From RUG100 sp963542695 (GTDB lineage: Bacteria > Bacillota > Clostridia > Peptostreptococcales > Anaerovoracaceae), in assembly GCA_963542695.1 (NCBI GenBank), contig CAUTYX010000009.1:1-64000 (forward strand): a DNA stretch of 64,000 bases, written 5' to 3'. The notes under the pieces were generated by a model. That model had not been told where the DNA came from, searched no databases, and saw nothing but the letters and a program-made list of their open reading frames with translations. Each line of letters begins with the position of its first letter. Position 1 is the stretch's first letter. Positions 15,549 to 23,099 of this stretch are shown here, piece by piece. The position numbers and the translations under genes are program-made.

Positions 15549-15642
15549 GGAGAAGTACTCAAGAGGCTGAAGAGGACGGTTTGCTAAACCGTTAGGGTTC
15601 GTTATTAGGGCCGCATGGGTTCGAATCCCATCTTCTCCGCCA
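15549..15642 (+). tRNA. tRNA-Ser (GCT)
   Basis: 94-nt class II tRNA; acceptor GGAGAAG pairs with CTTCTCC, anticodon GCT, long variable arm, encoded CCA. Confidence 0.96.
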
Positions 15643-15660
15643 TATTAATAAATATACCAT

Positions 15661-15736
15661 AGGGGTATAGCTCAGTTGGTAGAGCAGTGGTCTCCAAAAC
15701 CACGTGCCGAGGGTTCGAGTCCTTCTGCCCCTGCCA
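15661..15736 (+). tRNA. tRNA-Trp (CCA)
   Basis: Acceptor AGGGGTA pairs with TGCCCCT, anticodon stem GTGGT/ACCAC with loop CTCCAAA, encoded CCA. Confidence 0.97.
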
Positions 15737-15743
15737 ATGTTAA

Positions 15744-15820
15744 CGGGGTGTAGCGCAGCTTGGTAGCGCAACTGGTTTGGGACCAGTGGGCCGCGGGTTC
15801 AAATCCTGCCACCCCGACCA
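15744..15820 (+). tRNA. tRNA-Pro (TGG)
   Basis: Acceptor CGGGGTG pairs with CACCCCG, anticodon stem ACTGG/CCAGT with loop TTTGGGA, encoded CCA. Confidence 0.97.
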
Positions 15821-15826
15821 AATTAT

Positions 15827-15903
15827 GGACCATTAGCTCAGTTGGTTAGAGCATCCGGCTCATAACCGGCAGGTCCGGGGTTCGAGTCCCTGATGGTCCA
15901 CCA
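15827..15903 (+). tRNA. tRNA with CAT anticodon (elongator Met, or Ile2)
   Basis: Acceptor GGACCAT pairs with ATGGTCC, anticodon CAT, encoded CCA. It lacks the initiator features (mismatched first pair, three G-C pairs in the anticodon stem as a block). In Bacillota, CAT tRNAs starting GGACC can also be Ile2 with a lysidine-modified anticodon; sequence alone does not settle this. Confidence 0.9.
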
Positions 15904-15917
15904 ATAACACGCCGTAT

Positions 15918-15993
15918 GCCCAGATAGCTCAGTTGGTAGAGCAGGGGACTGAAAATCCCCGTGTCCTTGGTTCAATTCCGAGTCTGGGCACCA
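15918..15993 (+). tRNA. tRNA-Phe (GAA)
   Basis: Acceptor GCCCAGA pairs with TCTGGGC, anticodon stem GGGGA/TCCCC with loop CTGAAAA, encoded CCA. Last gene of the cluster; the terminator follows 7 nt later. Confidence 0.97.
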
Positions 15994-16000
15994 TAACAAG

Positions 16001-16038
16001 CAATCTCTTGCTGACATTTGTCCAAGAGGTTGTTTTTT
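16001..16038 (+). terminator. Terminator of the tRNA cluster
   Basis: 10-bp stem with one G-T pair, CAATCTCTTG (16001-16010) with CAAGAGGTTG (16023-16032), then TTTTTT. Confidence 0.85.
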
Positions 16039-16125
16039 ATCAGAAAGCGAGAAATTTCATTTGTGTTTACTTAGAACATTATCATTTTTGGTTTAGAATT
16101 TGTTTGGCATAATGTGCTTTTTCAG

Positions 16126-16154
16126 TTGACTTTTGGGGAAGAGACAGGTATAGT
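16126..16154 (+). promoter_or_regulatory. Promoter of the infC operon
   Basis: TTGACT (16126-16131), 17-bp spacer, TATAGT (16149-16154). Predicted start near 16161 would give a leader of about 170 nt before infC. The stretch 16039-16125 shows only AT-rich sequence. Confidence 0.7.
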
Positions 16155-16181
16155 TAGAGAGTAATTAAAAGAAGAAGTAAT

Positions 16182-16255
16182 CCGCTTCTCACCTTGGAGA
16201 TGTAGGTCTCCGGGTTAATAGCCATTGAAACAGTGTTATTGTAATGGGAGAGCGG
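16182..16255 (+). ncRNA. Structured leader of infC-rpmI-rplT (three-way junction)
   Basis: CCGCTTCTC (16182-16190) pairs with GAGAGCGG (16248-16255) with one bulged T. It encloses two hairpins: GGAGAT/GTCTCC (16196-16211) and CCATT/AATGG (16222-16247). This is a closed three-way junction in the 5' leader of the operon. In several Bacillota the infC operon leader is an L20-binding autoregulatory RNA; this position and complexity fit that role, but assignment to a specific Rfam family needs a covariance search. Confidence 0.65.
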
Positions 16256-16263
16256 GTTATCGG

Positions 16264-16301
16264 CCTGCTTATTTTTATGGGCAGGTACAGCAAAACTTGC
16301 C
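16264..16301 (+). promoter_or_regulatory. Two mutually exclusive hairpins before the infC start
   Basis: CCTGC (16264-16268) can pair with GCAGG (16281-16285). The same GCAGG lies in GGCAGGT (16280-16286), which can instead pair with ACTTGCC (16295-16301, one G-T). The alternatives share one arm and end about 15 nt before the ribosome site (16316-16321), so switching could affect translation. Confidence 0.4.
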
Positions 16302-16329
16302 ATAGCATACACAAGAGGGGGTGCAGAAA

Positions 16330-16854
16330 ATTAGCAAGGATAGAACCCTGATTAACGAAGACATTCGTGACAAGGAATTGCGTGTCATTGACACTGATGG
16401 ATCACAGCTGGGTATCATTTCCAGAGAGGAAGCTTTACAAGCTGCCGAAGGTAAAAATCTGGATCTAGTGTGTATTTCTCCAAAGGCCAAGCCACCGGTG
16501 GCAAAAATTATGGACTACGGAAAATACCGCTACGACAAACAGAAAAAGGAAAAGGATGCCAAAAAGAAGCAAAAGAATATGCAGGTGAAGGAAATTCGTC
16601 TGTCTACCTTTATTGAAGATCACGACATCGAAGTAAAGGCCAAAACAGCTTCTAAATTCTTAGTCAATGGCGACAAGGTCAAAGTCAGTCTCCGCTTTCG
16701 CGGTCGGGAACGTGACTACACACAACGCGGATTTGAGGTTATGAACCGGTTTGCAGAGATCGTTTCTGAAGTGGCAGACGTAGAGAAAAAACCGAAATTC
16801 GAGGGTCGTAGCTTGACTATGTTTGTAGCACCTAAATCTGACAAAAAGAAATAG
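16330..16854 (+). CDS. infC: Translation initiation factor IF-3
   Basis: About 174 residues. GAGGGGG (16315-16321) lies 8 nt before an ATT at 16330, giving fMet-SKDRTLINEDI, where IF-3 normally starts. ATT is the classic rare infC start used for autoregulation in other bacteria. A GTG at 16321 overlaps the ribosome site and is less likely. The N-domain (LINEDIRDKELRVIDTDGSQ, then GIISREEAL and NLDLVCISPKAKPPVAKIMD) is joined by a lysine-rich linker to the C-domain (DHDIEVKAKTASKFL, GDKVKVSLRFRGRE). IF-3 binds the 30S subunit and checks start-codon pairing. First gene of the IF-3/L35/L20 operon. Confidence 0.94.
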   Translation: MSKDRTLINEDIRDKELRVIDTDGSQLGIISREEALQAAEGKNLDLVCISPKAKPPVAKIMDYGKYRYDKQKKEKDAKKKQKNMQVKEIRLSTFIEDHDIEVKAKTASKFLVNGDKVKVSLRFRGRERDYTQRGFEVMNRFAEIVSEVADVEKKPKFEGRSLTMFVAPKSDKKK

Positions 16855-16885
16855 CTTGATTAAAATATTTTAGGAGGAAATATAA

Positions 16886-17086
16886 ATGGCAAAGAACAAA
16901 ATGAAGTCCCATAGAGGCGCTCAGAAAAGATTCAAGACGTTGGGATCTGGTAAGCTGAAGAGAAATAAAGCATACAAAAGTCATATCTTGACAAAGAAGA
17001 GCCAAAAGAGAAAACGGGGACTGCGTAAGGCCACAGTATTGACCAGTGCAGATATGAAGAGAATTAAGAGAGCAATGGGACAGTAA
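16886..17086 (+). CDS. rpmI: 50S ribosomal protein L35
   Basis: 66 residues, highly basic. KMKSHRGAQKRFKTLGSGK and SHILTKKSQKRKRGLRK are family signatures, and MKRIKRAMGQ is the typical end. Strong AGGAGG site. It lies between infC and rplT as in most bacteria, 12 bases before rplT. Confidence 0.97.
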   Translation: MAKNKMKSHRGAQKRFKTLGSGKLKRNKAYKSHILTKKSQKRKRGLRKATVLTSADMKRIKRAMGQ

Positions 17087-17098
17087 GGAGGAAGTACA

Positions 17099-17449
17099 AT
17101 GGCAAGAATTAAAAAAGGATTAAATGCACATAAAAGACATAAAAAGATTCTGAAGCAGGCAAAAGGATTCTATGGCCTTAAGAGCAAGGTATATCGTTCT
17201 GCTAAACCGGCGGTAATGAGATCCATGCGTAGTGCGTATGTAGGAAGAAAGAACAAAAAGAGAGAATACAGAAGAATGTGGATTGCTCGTATCAATGCAG
17301 GAGCAAGAACAAACGGTATCTCCTACAGCAGACTCATTAGCGGACTGAAAAAGGCCGGAATTGAAATCAACAGAAAGATGTTAGCGGAAATGGCAATCTA
17401 TGATGCTGCTGCATTTGCAAAACTTTGTGAAACAGCAAAGAACGCCTAG
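17099..17449 (+). CDS. rplT: 50S ribosomal protein L20
   Basis: 116 residues. RHKKILKQAKGFYGLKSKVY, RSMRSAYVGRKNKKREYRR, MWIARINAGARTNGISYSRL and NRKMLAEMAIYD are nearly invariant L20 motifs. L20 is needed early in 50S assembly and in several bacteria represses its own operon by binding the leader, which fits the structured leader upstream. No terminator was seen after it. Confidence 0.97.
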   Translation: MARIKKGLNAHKRHKKILKQAKGFYGLKSKVYRSAKPAVMRSMRSAYVGRKNKKREYRRMWIARINAGARTNGISYSRLISGLKKAGIEINRKMLAEMAIYDAAAFAKLCETAKNA

Positions 17450-17533
17450 CACCGATTTTGTGTTATTGACTACCCGAAAAACAACCGAGAGGATACGAGA
17501 TTTGTAGATACGTCAAAACAAAGAGGAGACTAT

Positions 17534-18637
17534 ATGAGAAAAGCGAAAATCGCAGTCGTTCTGGCAATTTGTGTAGGGACTGTTATGTTGCTTTCCGGAT
17601 GTGGAAAGCCCTATAGCAGCTACAAGCTGTCAGATTACATCAAAGTTGGAGACTACAAAGGTCTAAAGGTTGAAAAATACAAAGTTGCTGTTTCTGATGA
17701 AGAAATCAACAAAGAAATTAACACCCGGTTAAAGGCGGCCGCCACTACACAGAGCATCAAATCCGGCAAGGTGAAAAACGGAGATACCGTTGTGATTTCC
17801 TACGAAGGAAAAATCAACGGCAAGAGTTTTTCCGGCGGATCCCAGGATGATTTCAATTTGACTATTGGATCCGGTCAGTTTATTGACGGTTTTGAAGAAG
17901 GTCTGGTAGGTGTTGCTGTCGGGAAAACAAAGAACTTGCATCTTAAATTCCCAAAAGCGTACAGCGATAAGGATGTGGCCGGCAAACCTGTTGTGTTTAA
18001 GGTAACTGTTAAATCCATCCAAAAGAAAGTTACACCAAAACTGGATGCTCAATTTGTGAAGAAGAACAGCAGTGTTACCAGTGTAGCGGCTTACAAAGCA
18101 CAAATTAAAAAAGACTTGGAAAAGCAAAAGAAGAAGGATGGGCAAAACCAACAGAAAACCTACCTTTGGGATAAAATTATCGAAACATCCATGGCAAAGA
18201 AAACCAAGGATGGAAAGGACAAATATCCTGAAAAAGAAGTAGAACGTGTCATGGAAGAAACCAAAGATATGTATGTCAACTACGCAAAGAACTACAACAT
18301 GGAGTTGAAGGACTTTGTAAAGAAGCAGATGGGAACTTCCATGAAGGAGTTTAACAAACAGTTAAAGTCCTATGCGAAGACCAAGGTAAAAGAGGAAGAA
18401 GTCATTTATTCCATTGCTGAAAAAGAAAAAATTAACGTTAGCAAAGATGAATACGAATCCTATATTACCAAGACTTTGAAACAGTACGGCTATACGCCGG
18501 AATCTTTCAAGGAAACCAATGGCAAAAGCTTTGAACAGGCTCAAGGCAAAGCCAACATTTGGAAAGCTGTATACTTGGAAAAGGTACAGACCTTGATTCT
18601 GGATAAGGCAAAGGTTGTTGACAAGATTTCAAAGTAG
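17534..18637 (+). CDS. Exported lipoprotein with FKBP and trigger-factor C-terminal domains
   Basis: 367 residues. The signal peptide has the lipobox LLSGC (Cys about residue 23). Residues about 40-70 resemble the trigger-factor arm (KVAVSDEEINKEINTRL). The FKBP-type PPIase domain spans about 75-165 (VKNGDTVVISYEGKINGKSF, IGSGQFIDGFEEGLVGVAVG, FPKAYSDKDVAGKPVVFKV). A long helical C-terminal trigger-factor-like region follows (about 170-360). Trigger factor itself is cytoplasmic and ribosome-bound; a lipid anchor puts this one outside the membrane, so it is probably a chaperone or isomerase for secreted proteins. The ribosome-binding domain is missing, in keeping with that. Good AGAGGAG site; it may be partly cotranscribed with rplT. 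Confidence 0.88.
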   Translation: MRKAKIAVVLAICVGTVMLLSGCGKPYSSYKLSDYIKVGDYKGLKVEKYKVAVSDEEINKEINTRLKAAATTQSIKSGKVKNGDTVVISYEGKINGKSFSGGSQDDFNLTIGSGQFIDGFEEGLVGVAVGKTKNLHLKFPKAYSDKDVAGKPVVFKVTVKSIQKKVTPKLDAQFVKKNSSVTSVAAYKAQIKKDLEKQKKKDGQNQQKTYLWDKIIETSMAKKTKDGKDKYPEKEVERVMEETKDMYVNYAKNYNMELKDFVKKQMGTSMKEFNKQLKSYAKTKVKEEEVIYSIAEKEKINVSKDEYESYITKTLKQYGYTPESFKETNGKSFEQAQGKANIWKAVYLEKVQTLILDKAKVVDKISK

Positions 18638-18660
18638 CATACGAACAATACAAAGAGCAA

Positions 18661-18697
18661 AAAGTCGTTTCAGTTTAGGCTGTGACGGCTTTTTTTC
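18661..18697 (+). terminator. Terminator after the PPIase lipoprotein gene
   Basis: AAAGTCGTTTCAG (18661-18673) pairs with CTGTGACGGCTTT (18680-18692) with one mismatch and G-T pairs, followed by a T-run to 18697. Confidence 0.75.
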
Positions 18698-18712
18698 AGT
18701 TGAAGTCCTAGC

Positions 18713-18780
18713 CCGTATCTAAGATACGGCAAGCAGGTCTCATACAGAAAGTGCAGCAGCTACGCTGCGTGGCACTTTTT
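18713..18780. other. Two further hairpins before nrdR
   Basis: CCGTATC (18713-18719) pairs with GATACGG (18723-18729). AAAGTGC (18748-18754) pairs with GCACTTT (18772-18778) around an inner GCAGC/GCTGC stem, followed by TTTTT. The second is terminator-like on the + strand, so a tandem terminator is likely. Confidence 0.55.
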
Positions 18781-18794
18781 CAGTTTGAGGAAAA

Positions 18795-18840
18795 ACACAA
18801 TATGTAGTAAAATATACTGGATAGATTGTAAAACTAGTGT
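18795..18840 (+). promoter_or_regulatory. Putative NrdR-box pair in front of nrdR
   Basis: 18795-18810 matches the NrdR consensus ACACWATATATWGTGT at 13 of 16 positions; 18825-18840 matches at 10 of 16, with an intact TAGTGT end. The offset of 30 bp is close to the roughly three helical turns usual for paired NrdR boxes. A -10-like TATACT lies between them. This suggests NrdR autoregulation. Confidence 0.45.
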
Positions 18841-18855
18841 CTTGGAGGTAACAGG

Positions 18856-19314
18856 ATGAGATGCCCCTATTGCGAAAATGATGGAACCAAGGTAATCGAT
18901 TCCAGACATACAGAAGATGGCCATGCTATTCGCCGTCGTCGGGAATGCGAGCGTTGCGGCAAGCGATTTACCACTTACGAAAAAATAGAAGAAATGGTTA
19001 TGATGGTGGTAAAAAAGGATGGCAGCAGACAAGCCTTTGACCGTAACAAAATTATGAATGGGATTGTCAAAGCTTGTGAAAAACGACCGGTATCGGTGGC
19101 ACAAATGGAACATATCGTCGATGAAATCGAACGCGGCCTCAACAACATGATGGAAAAAGAAATCAAAAGTTCCTTTATTGGGGAATTGATTATGGATCGT
19201 CTAAAGAAGCTGGATGAGGTGGCGTACGTGCGATTTGCTTCTGTTTATAGGCAGTTTACCGATATCCAGACCTTTATGAAGGAAATAGAAAAGCTGGCAG
19301 GCAGCGGAAAGTGA
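18856..19314 (+). CDS. nrdR: Transcriptional repressor NrdR
   Basis: 152 residues, the family length. The N-terminal zinc ribbon (MRCPYCENDGTKVIDSR, then RRRRECERCGKRFTTYE) is diagnostic, followed by an ATP-cone domain (VVKKDGSRQAFDRNKIMNGI) that senses dATP/ATP. NrdR represses ribonucleotide reductase genes when dATP is high. No nrd gene is in the window. cmk starts 4 bases after the stop, so nrdR and cmk form an operon joining two steps of nucleotide supply. Confidence 0.97.
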   Translation: MRCPYCENDGTKVIDSRHTEDGHAIRRRRECERCGKRFTTYEKIEEMVMMVVKKDGSRQAFDRNKIMNGIVKACEKRPVSVAQMEHIVDEIERGLNNMMEKEIKSSFIGELIMDRLKKLDEVAYVRFASVYRQFTDIQTFMKEIEKLAGSGK

Positions 19315-19318
19315 GTAG

Positions 19319-19972
19319 ATGTTGATTAGAATTGCTATCGATGGACCCGGTGGTGCCGGAAAGAGTACCATCGCTAAAATGGTCGCAAAACAATTAAACC
19401 TGGATTATATCGATACAGGTGCAATGTATCGTGCCATTGGATACAAAACTACCATAATGGATGTAGAACCAGTGGAAAGCGAGAAGCTTCTTGCTATGTT
19501 GAAGGCCACAAATGTAGCATGCCGGGGCGAGCAGGTGTTTCTTGATGGAAAAGACGTGAGCCTTGTGATTCGAACCCCGGAGATTGCTAAGGCAGCCAGC
19601 AAGATATCGGCTATCGCTGCTGTGAGACAAAAACTGGTTTCCCTGCAGCGTTCCATGGGACAGAATAAAAATGTAGTAATGGATGGTCGTGATATCGGTA
19701 CCAATGTACTAAAAGACGCTGAAGTGAAAATTTTCCTTACAGCTTCTCCACAAGAACGGGCCAGAAGAAGGTATCAGCAGCTACTGGAAAAGGGGCAAAA
19801 GGCAGATCTTCAGAAGGTGCTTGCGGATATCAATCACCGTGACCATGAAGATATGACAAGAGAAATCGATCCTCTTTGCAAGGCGGAGGATGCAATAGAA
19901 CTGGACACGACAGATATGTCCATTGAAGAAGTTGTGAATACAATCGTAAAGGAGGCTGAAAAATGGCTGTAG
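19319..19972 (+). CDS. cmk: Cytidylate kinase
   Basis: 217 residues. P-loop IDGPGGAGKSTIAKMVAK at residues about 6-23; the CMP-binding motif region includes DYIDTGAMYRAIGYK and VVMDGRDIGTNVL; the lid RARRRYQQLLEKG follows. It phosphorylates CMP and dCMP with ATP. The 3' end overlaps the next gene by 10 bases. Confidence 0.96.
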   Translation: MLIRIAIDGPGGAGKSTIAKMVAKQLNLDYIDTGAMYRAIGYKTTIMDVEPVESEKLLAMLKATNVACRGEQVFLDGKDVSLVIRTPEIAKAASKISAIAAVRQKLVSLQRSMGQNKNVVMDGRDIGTNVLKDAEVKIFLTASPQERARRRYQQLLEKGQKADLQKVLADINHRDHEDMTREIDPLCKAEDAIELDTTDMSIEEVVNTIVKEAEKWL

Positions 19973-21207
19973 TCAGACCTTTTAAGGCAATTAGACCGGA
20001 TCGGAAATTGGCGGAGAAAGTGTGCTCCTTGCCCTATGATGTTATGAATCGTCAGGAAGCTGCGGCTATGGCAGAAGGAAATCCCTACAGCTTCCTTCAT
20101 ATTTGCCGTGCAGAAATTGATTTAGACGACCAAATCAGCGATTACGATGACAAGGTATATGAGAAGGCGGCATCCAACATCGACCGGTTTATTTCCCAGG
20201 GAATTCTCATGGAAGAAGCCAAACCGATGCTGTATATTTATCGCCAGACTATGAACGGAAATACCCAGACAGGAATTGTAGGGTGTGTTTCTGTAGATGA
20301 TTATCAAAATAATGTCATTAAAAAGCATGAACTGACGAGAGTAGAGAAGGAACAGGATCGCATTCGCCACTTTGATGTGTGCAACTGCAACACGGAACCT
20401 ATTTTTCTTACCTATCGTGATCATGCCAAAATCAACGCTTTGGTAGACGGTATTGTGTCAAATAACCGGCCGGAATACGACTTTGTGGGAAAAGACGGTG
20501 TCAAACATCAGTTGTGGCCGGTGCAGGATAACAATGTGATTTCCGGTCTGACGGCGCTGTTTGGAACGATTCCTGCTTTGTATATAGCCGATGGACACCA
20601 TCGTAGTGCCAGCGCTTGCCGGGTAGGTCTGAAACGGCGTGAAGAAAAGCCGGAGTACACAGGGGAAGAAGAATTTAACTATTTTATGGCTGTCATTTTC
20701 TCTGATAGCGAATTGCGGGTTTTTGACTACAATCGGGTAGTTAAAGATACAGCAGGAAATACTCCCAAGGAGCTTTTTGAAAAAATCACAAATGCCGGTT
20801 TTACAGTAGAAAAAATCGGCAAAGAAGCCTATCGTCCCGAAGCCAAAGGAAACTTTGGAATGTACTTGGAAGGGAATTGGTACAAACTGACAGCAAAAGA
20901 AGAGATTATTCCCGATGATATTATCGGTGCCTTGGATGTGTCGGTGTTGCAAGAAAATTTGCTGGGACCTATTTTAAATATTAAAGATCCAAGAACCGAC
21001 GATCGTATTGATTTTGTTGGCGGTATTAGAGGATTAGAAGAGCTGGAACGCCGGGCCGAGTCAGATATGAAAATTGCATTTTCTGTTCATCCGGTGGAAA
21101 TCTCCGACTTAATGGATGTTGCTGATAACGGTAAGGTGATGCCGCCTAAATCTACCTGGTTTGAGCCAAAACTGGGAAGCGGACTGTTTATGCACCGGTT
21201 AGGATAA
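19963..21207 (+). CDS. DUF1015 family protein
   Basis: 414 residues. The start MAVVRPFKAIRP with CSLPYDVMN, then EGNPYSFLHICRAEID, and the later TALYIADGHHR-type motif (here ALYIADGHHRSASA) are hallmarks of the DUF1015 family (a HTH-like or ParB-like fold has been suggested for relatives; I do not rely on it). The biochemical role is unknown. Members are often found beside serine-biosynthesis dehydrogenases in Clostridia; here no serA is adjacent, and the gene overlaps cmk instead. ATG at 19963 lies in the end of cmk, with GGAGG 7-8 nt upstream. Confidence 0.88.
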   Translation: MAVVRPFKAIRPDRKLAEKVCSLPYDVMNRQEAAAMAEGNPYSFLHICRAEIDLDDQISDYDDKVYEKAASNIDRFISQGILMEEAKPMLYIYRQTMNGNTQTGIVGCVSVDDYQNNVIKKHELTRVEKEQDRIRHFDVCNCNTEPIFLTYRDHAKINALVDGIVSNNRPEYDFVGKDGVKHQLWPVQDNNVISGLTALFGTIPALYIADGHHRSASACRVGLKRREEKPEYTGEEEFNYFMAVIFSDSELRVFDYNRVVKDTAGNTPKELFEKITNAGFTVEKIGKEAYRPEAKGNFGMYLEGNWYKLTAKEEIIPDDIIGALDVSVLQENLLGPILNIKDPRTDDRIDFVGGIRGLEELERRAESDMKIAFSVHPVEISDLMDVADNGKVMPPKSTWFEPKLGSGLFMHRLG

Positions 21208-21247
21208 TGACTAATAAAAAGGGAATGTGAAAAAATCATCGTTTTCA

Positions 21248-21276
21248 TTGTATACCATGGTAAATGATGATAAAAT
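21248..21276 (+). promoter_or_regulatory. Candidate radC promoter
   Basis: TTGTAT (21248-21253), 17-bp spacer, TAAAAT (21271-21276), about 75 bases before radC. Confidence 0.45.
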
Positions 21277-21348
21277 ATACGTTGACTTTTTAGGAGTCGT
21301 GATCATGCACGGACCGGCCTTGATGCCGAAAGGCAGATAGGAGGAGCC

Positions 21349-22026
21349 ATGGTCATTAGAGAATTACCGGAATACGAAAGGCCCAGAGAAAAGATGTGCC
21401 GAGAAGGCAGCCGGGCGCTGTCCAACGGTGAATTAATCGCATTGCTGTTGTCCTCGGGGACACGAAACAAAACGGCCGTGCAACTGGCAGAAGAAATTTT
21501 GGCGTTGGATCCCGGTGGGATTGTGTATCTTACCGAGTGTTCCTTAGAGGAATTGCTTTCCATTGACGGAGTAGGGAGAGCCAAAGCTTGCCAACTCCTT
21601 GCCGCAGTAGAGTTGGGGAGGCGTATCGCCACCAGCCCTCGCAGCACTCGTCAACGAGTAGCCAGCACAAAGGATGTAGCCAATATCTTTATGGAGAGAA
21701 TGCGCTACTACAAGAAGGAGTTCTTCAATGTGTTGCTGATCAATGCCAAGGGGGATATTATCGGTGAAGAAACCGTTACCATTGGTGATATTTCTTCCAG
21801 TATTGTTCACCCGCGAGAATCTTTCGCATCTGCTATTAAACGAGGGGCTGCCGCAGTGATTTTTGTACACAATCATCCCAGTGGAGATCCGGAACCCAGC
21901 AAAGAAGACATTGCTGTTACAAAGCGCCTTTGCAGAGCCGGGGAAATCTTAGGAATTCGCGTACTGGATCATGTGATTATCGGAGACGATAAGTATCGCA
22001 GTTTTAAAGAAAGTGAATTAATATAA
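21349..22026 (+). CDS. radC: RadC family JAB/MPN protein
   Basis: 225 residues. An N-terminal helix-hairpin-helix region (ELPEYERPREKM, LSNGELIALLLSSGT, IDGVGRAKACQLLA) is followed by the JAMM metalloprotease-like core with HNHPSGDPEPSKED and RVLDHVIIGD. Despite the name, a DNA-repair role is doubtful; the JAMM motif predicts a zinc hydrolase. radC upstream of mreB is a widely conserved order and is kept here (15-base gap). The ATG at 21349 follows AGGAGG. Confidence 0.93.
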   Translation: MVIRELPEYERPREKMCREGSRALSNGELIALLLSSGTRNKTAVQLAEEILALDPGGIVYLTECSLEELLSIDGVGRAKACQLLAAVELGRRIATSPRSTRQRVASTKDVANIFMERMRYYKKEFFNVLLINAKGDIIGEETVTIGDISSSIVHPRESFASAIKRGAAAVIFVHNHPSGDPEPSKEDIAVTKRLCRAGEILGIRVLDHVIIGDDKYRSFKESELI

Positions 22027-22041
22027 ACAGGAGGATATACT

Positions 22042-23079
22042 GTGTTTGGTTTTTCAGCAAAAGAAATGGGAATTGACCTGGGAACTGCCAATACCCTTAT
22101 TTATATCAAGGACAAAGGCATGGTTCTTAACGAAGCATCCTGCATTGCCTATGACAAGAGAAATGCAGAGGTCATTGCCACCGGGGCAAAAGCAAAGGCA
22201 ATGTACGGCAAAGCCCCTAAGGATATTGTCGTAGTAAAACCCTTGCAAGACGGTGTTATTTCCGATTTTGATATGGCAGCAGAAATGTTACAGCGCTTTA
22301 TCAGAACCGCAATGGGAGAAAAAAAGCCTTCCGGAATGCGCATCGTTATCGGCGTCCCAAGTGGCGTTACAGAAGTTGAAAAACTGGCAGTAGAAGAAGT
22401 GATTGGTTTAATGGGGGCCAAGGAAGTATACATTTTGGACGAACCGACAGCGGCGGCCATTGGAGCCGACCTTGACATTGACAGTTCCGATGCATGCATG
22501 ATTGTTGACATTGGCGGAGGAACATCTGATGTGGCAATTTTGTCTCTTGGCGGGATTGTTGTAAGCACCTCTTTACGGTATGCCGGTGATAAGATGAATG
22601 AGGCGATCATTCAATACGTTCGTAAGAAAAAAGGTGTTCTTATTGGCGATAAGACAGCCGAGGAACTAAAGATCAAAGTTGGCAGTGCGATGATTGAAAC
22701 AGGTGCTGACGGCAAAGAAATAATCAAAACCATGGATGCCAGAGGTCGCGACCTGATTTCCGGCTTGCCAAAAACATTCCGTGTTAACAGTAAGGATATG
22801 GAATCTGCTCTTCATGAATCCATGGAGATGATTGTGGATGCTGTTAAGACCACGGTAGAAAAGGCGCCTCCGGAAATTGCTGCAGATATTGCAGAGAGAG
22901 GGCTGATTTTAACAGGTGGCGGCAGTATGATTGAGAATCTGGACAAACTAATTGCCCAGAGAACCGGCATGGCAGTAGCACTGGCTCCAAATCCATACGA
23001 AGCAGTTGCTTTGGGAGCAGGTAGAAGCCTTGAAAATATCGAGCGTCTGCGTGTGTATGCTAGTGATAAGAAGAGATAG
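22042..23079 (+). CDS. mreB: Rod-shape determining protein MreB
   Basis: 345 residues from a GTG at 22042 with AGGAGG upstream. Actin-fold motifs: GIDLGTANTLIYIKDKG (phosphate 1), ILDEPTAAAIGADLDI, MIVDIGGGTSDVAILSLGG (phosphate 2) and GLILTGGGSMIENLD (adenosine). MreB filaments guide the elongation machinery of the cell wall. First gene of mreB-mreC-mreD-mrdA, with short gaps or overlaps throughout, so the cell is probably a rod or oval shape. Confidence 0.97.
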   Translation: MFGFSAKEMGIDLGTANTLIYIKDKGMVLNEASCIAYDKRNAEVIATGAKAKAMYGKAPKDIVVVKPLQDGVISDFDMAAEMLQRFIRTAMGEKKPSGMRIVIGVPSGVTEVEKLAVEEVIGLMGAKEVYILDEPTAAAIGADLDIDSSDACMIVDIGGGTSDVAILSLGGIVVSTSLRYAGDKMNEAIIQYVRKKKGVLIGDKTAEELKIKVGSAMIETGADGKEIIKTMDARGRDLISGLPKTFRVNSKDMESALHESMEMIVDAVKTTVEKAPPEIAADIAERGLILTGGGSMIENLDKLIAQRTGMAVALAPNPYEAVALGAGRSLENIERLRVYASDKKR

Positions 23080-23099
23080 GAACGTAGGTTGGCATCTTT

